A stretch of DNA of 6,468 nt from Gammaproteobacteria bacterium (GTDB lineage: Bacteria > Pseudomonadota > Gammaproteobacteria > Pseudomonadales > Pseudohongiellaceae): NCBI GenBank assembly GCA_016762995.1, contig JAESUT010000084.1:7396-13863 (forward strand), given 5' to 3'. The translations under genes and the position numbers were made by a program. Position 1 is the first letter of the stretch; the number at the start of each line of letters is the position of its first letter. Under the pieces are notes generated by a model. The model made no database searches. It was not told the DNA's origin and saw only the letters and a list, made by a program, of their open reading frames with translations. Shown one piece after another: positions 6,169 to 6,468 of the stretch.

Positions 6169-6468
6169 TCACTCGGGCTCTTTTTGGAACAACAGCATAC
6201 ACGGATATTCAACTCTGTATTTTTCTTCGAAGTTTTCAAGGGGGTAGGGCTGCTCGACACCATAGACTTTGGTAAAATAGGAAGACTTAAAAATTAAGCT
6301 GTAGCTATTCTGAAGCATTGTCGAGTTCAGGTCTTCAACGTTAAAAAACCAACAAGCAATTTTAGAGCCGTAGTAATTCTGTGCTGTAGCGAATGTTGTA
6401 ATATCACCGGCGGGGATATTGGCCATGAGGATGTACTCGGCATTGAGCCGGCATAACTGCGATAGCTG
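6169..6468 (-). CDS. C-terminal part of a probable TIGR04325-family methyltransferase
   Basis: The frame is open from the window edge to TGA 6171-6169, giving 99 C-terminal residues; the N-terminal SAM-binding part is outside. It begins QLSQLCRLNAEYILMANIP, so the Met at 6426 is internal and not a start. The pattern of a strand ending in a short P-G-D loop, then TFATAQNYYGSKIACWFFN, a helix, NSYSLIFKSSYF and a final YPCMLLF strand resembles the C-terminal half of TIGR04325 (LIC12133-like) methyltransferases, which occur in surface polysaccharide clusters. The match is by remembered family pattern only; another class I methyltransferase is possible. It is followed after 35 bp by the flippase-like gene, so the two are likely co-transcribed. 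Confidence 0.6.
   Translation of the reverse strand, partial: QLSQLCRLNAEYILMANIPAGDITTFATAQNYYGSKIACWFFNVEDLNSTMLQNSYSLIFKSSYFTKVYGVEQPYPLENFEEKYRVEYPCMLLFQKEPE

Noticed and set aside
6069..6275. A 68-codon plus-strand frame spanning the methyltransferase/flippase-like junction
   Set aside because: It overlaps two supported minus-strand genes, has no recognisable domain and no convincing ribosome site.
1..6468. Search for a mobile element, CRISPR array, tRNA/rRNA, toxin-antitoxin or defence module
   Set aside because: I saw no transposase, long terminal inverted repeats, regularly spaced repeats, tRNA-like cloverleaf or defence-type domain. All sizeable stretches are explained by conserved housekeeping or envelope-type genes.

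Overview
The window looks like an ordinary chromosomal segment of a gammaproteobacterium of moderate GC content. The main reason is an intact hemC-hemD-hemX-hemY order. HemX and HemY in this form are typical of Gammaproteobacteria and some relatives. I cannot name a genus; a marine or environmental lineage in the broad Pseudomonadales/Cellvibrionales neighbourhood would fit, but this is inference.

Layout. (1) Positions 1-323, minus strand: the first 107 residues of a RidA-family (YjgF/UK114) protein, cut by the window edge, with Ala in place of the catalytic arginine. (2) Positions 324-528: a divergent promoter region. It has a perfect extended -10 (TGCTATAAT) for the RidA gene on the minus strand and a plausible sigma70 promoter (CGGACA, 17 bp, TAAAAT) for hemC on the plus strand. 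(3) Positions 529-4697, plus strand: hemC, hemD, hemX and hemY, with gaps of 26, 35 and 7 bp, evidently one transcription unit. (4) Positions 4698-4743: a short convergent junction with a weak inverted repeat. (5) Positions 4744-6468, minus strand: three closely spaced genes. In transcription order these are the 3' part of a TIGR04325-like methyltransferase gene, a flippase-like (LPG synthase TM / YbhN-type) membrane protein, and a secreted META-domain protein.

How the genes work together. HemC makes hydroxymethylbilane from porphobilinogen, and HemD cyclises it to uroporphyrinogen III, the branch point to heme, siroheme and cobalamin. HemX and HemY are inner-membrane proteins that accompany these enzymes; their precise roles are not settled, and neither has the catalytic features of the enzymes whose names they often inherit. 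The minus-strand block looks like the end of a cell-surface glycan cluster that converges on the heme operon. This is an inference from two weakly characterised families and from the spacing.

I found no mobile element, CRISPR array, RNA gene or toxin/defence system. I do not think the window holds a striking new system. The most worthwhile leads are the arginine-less RidA homologue divergent from hemC, and the uncharacterised trio of methyltransferase, flippase-like protein and secreted META protein.
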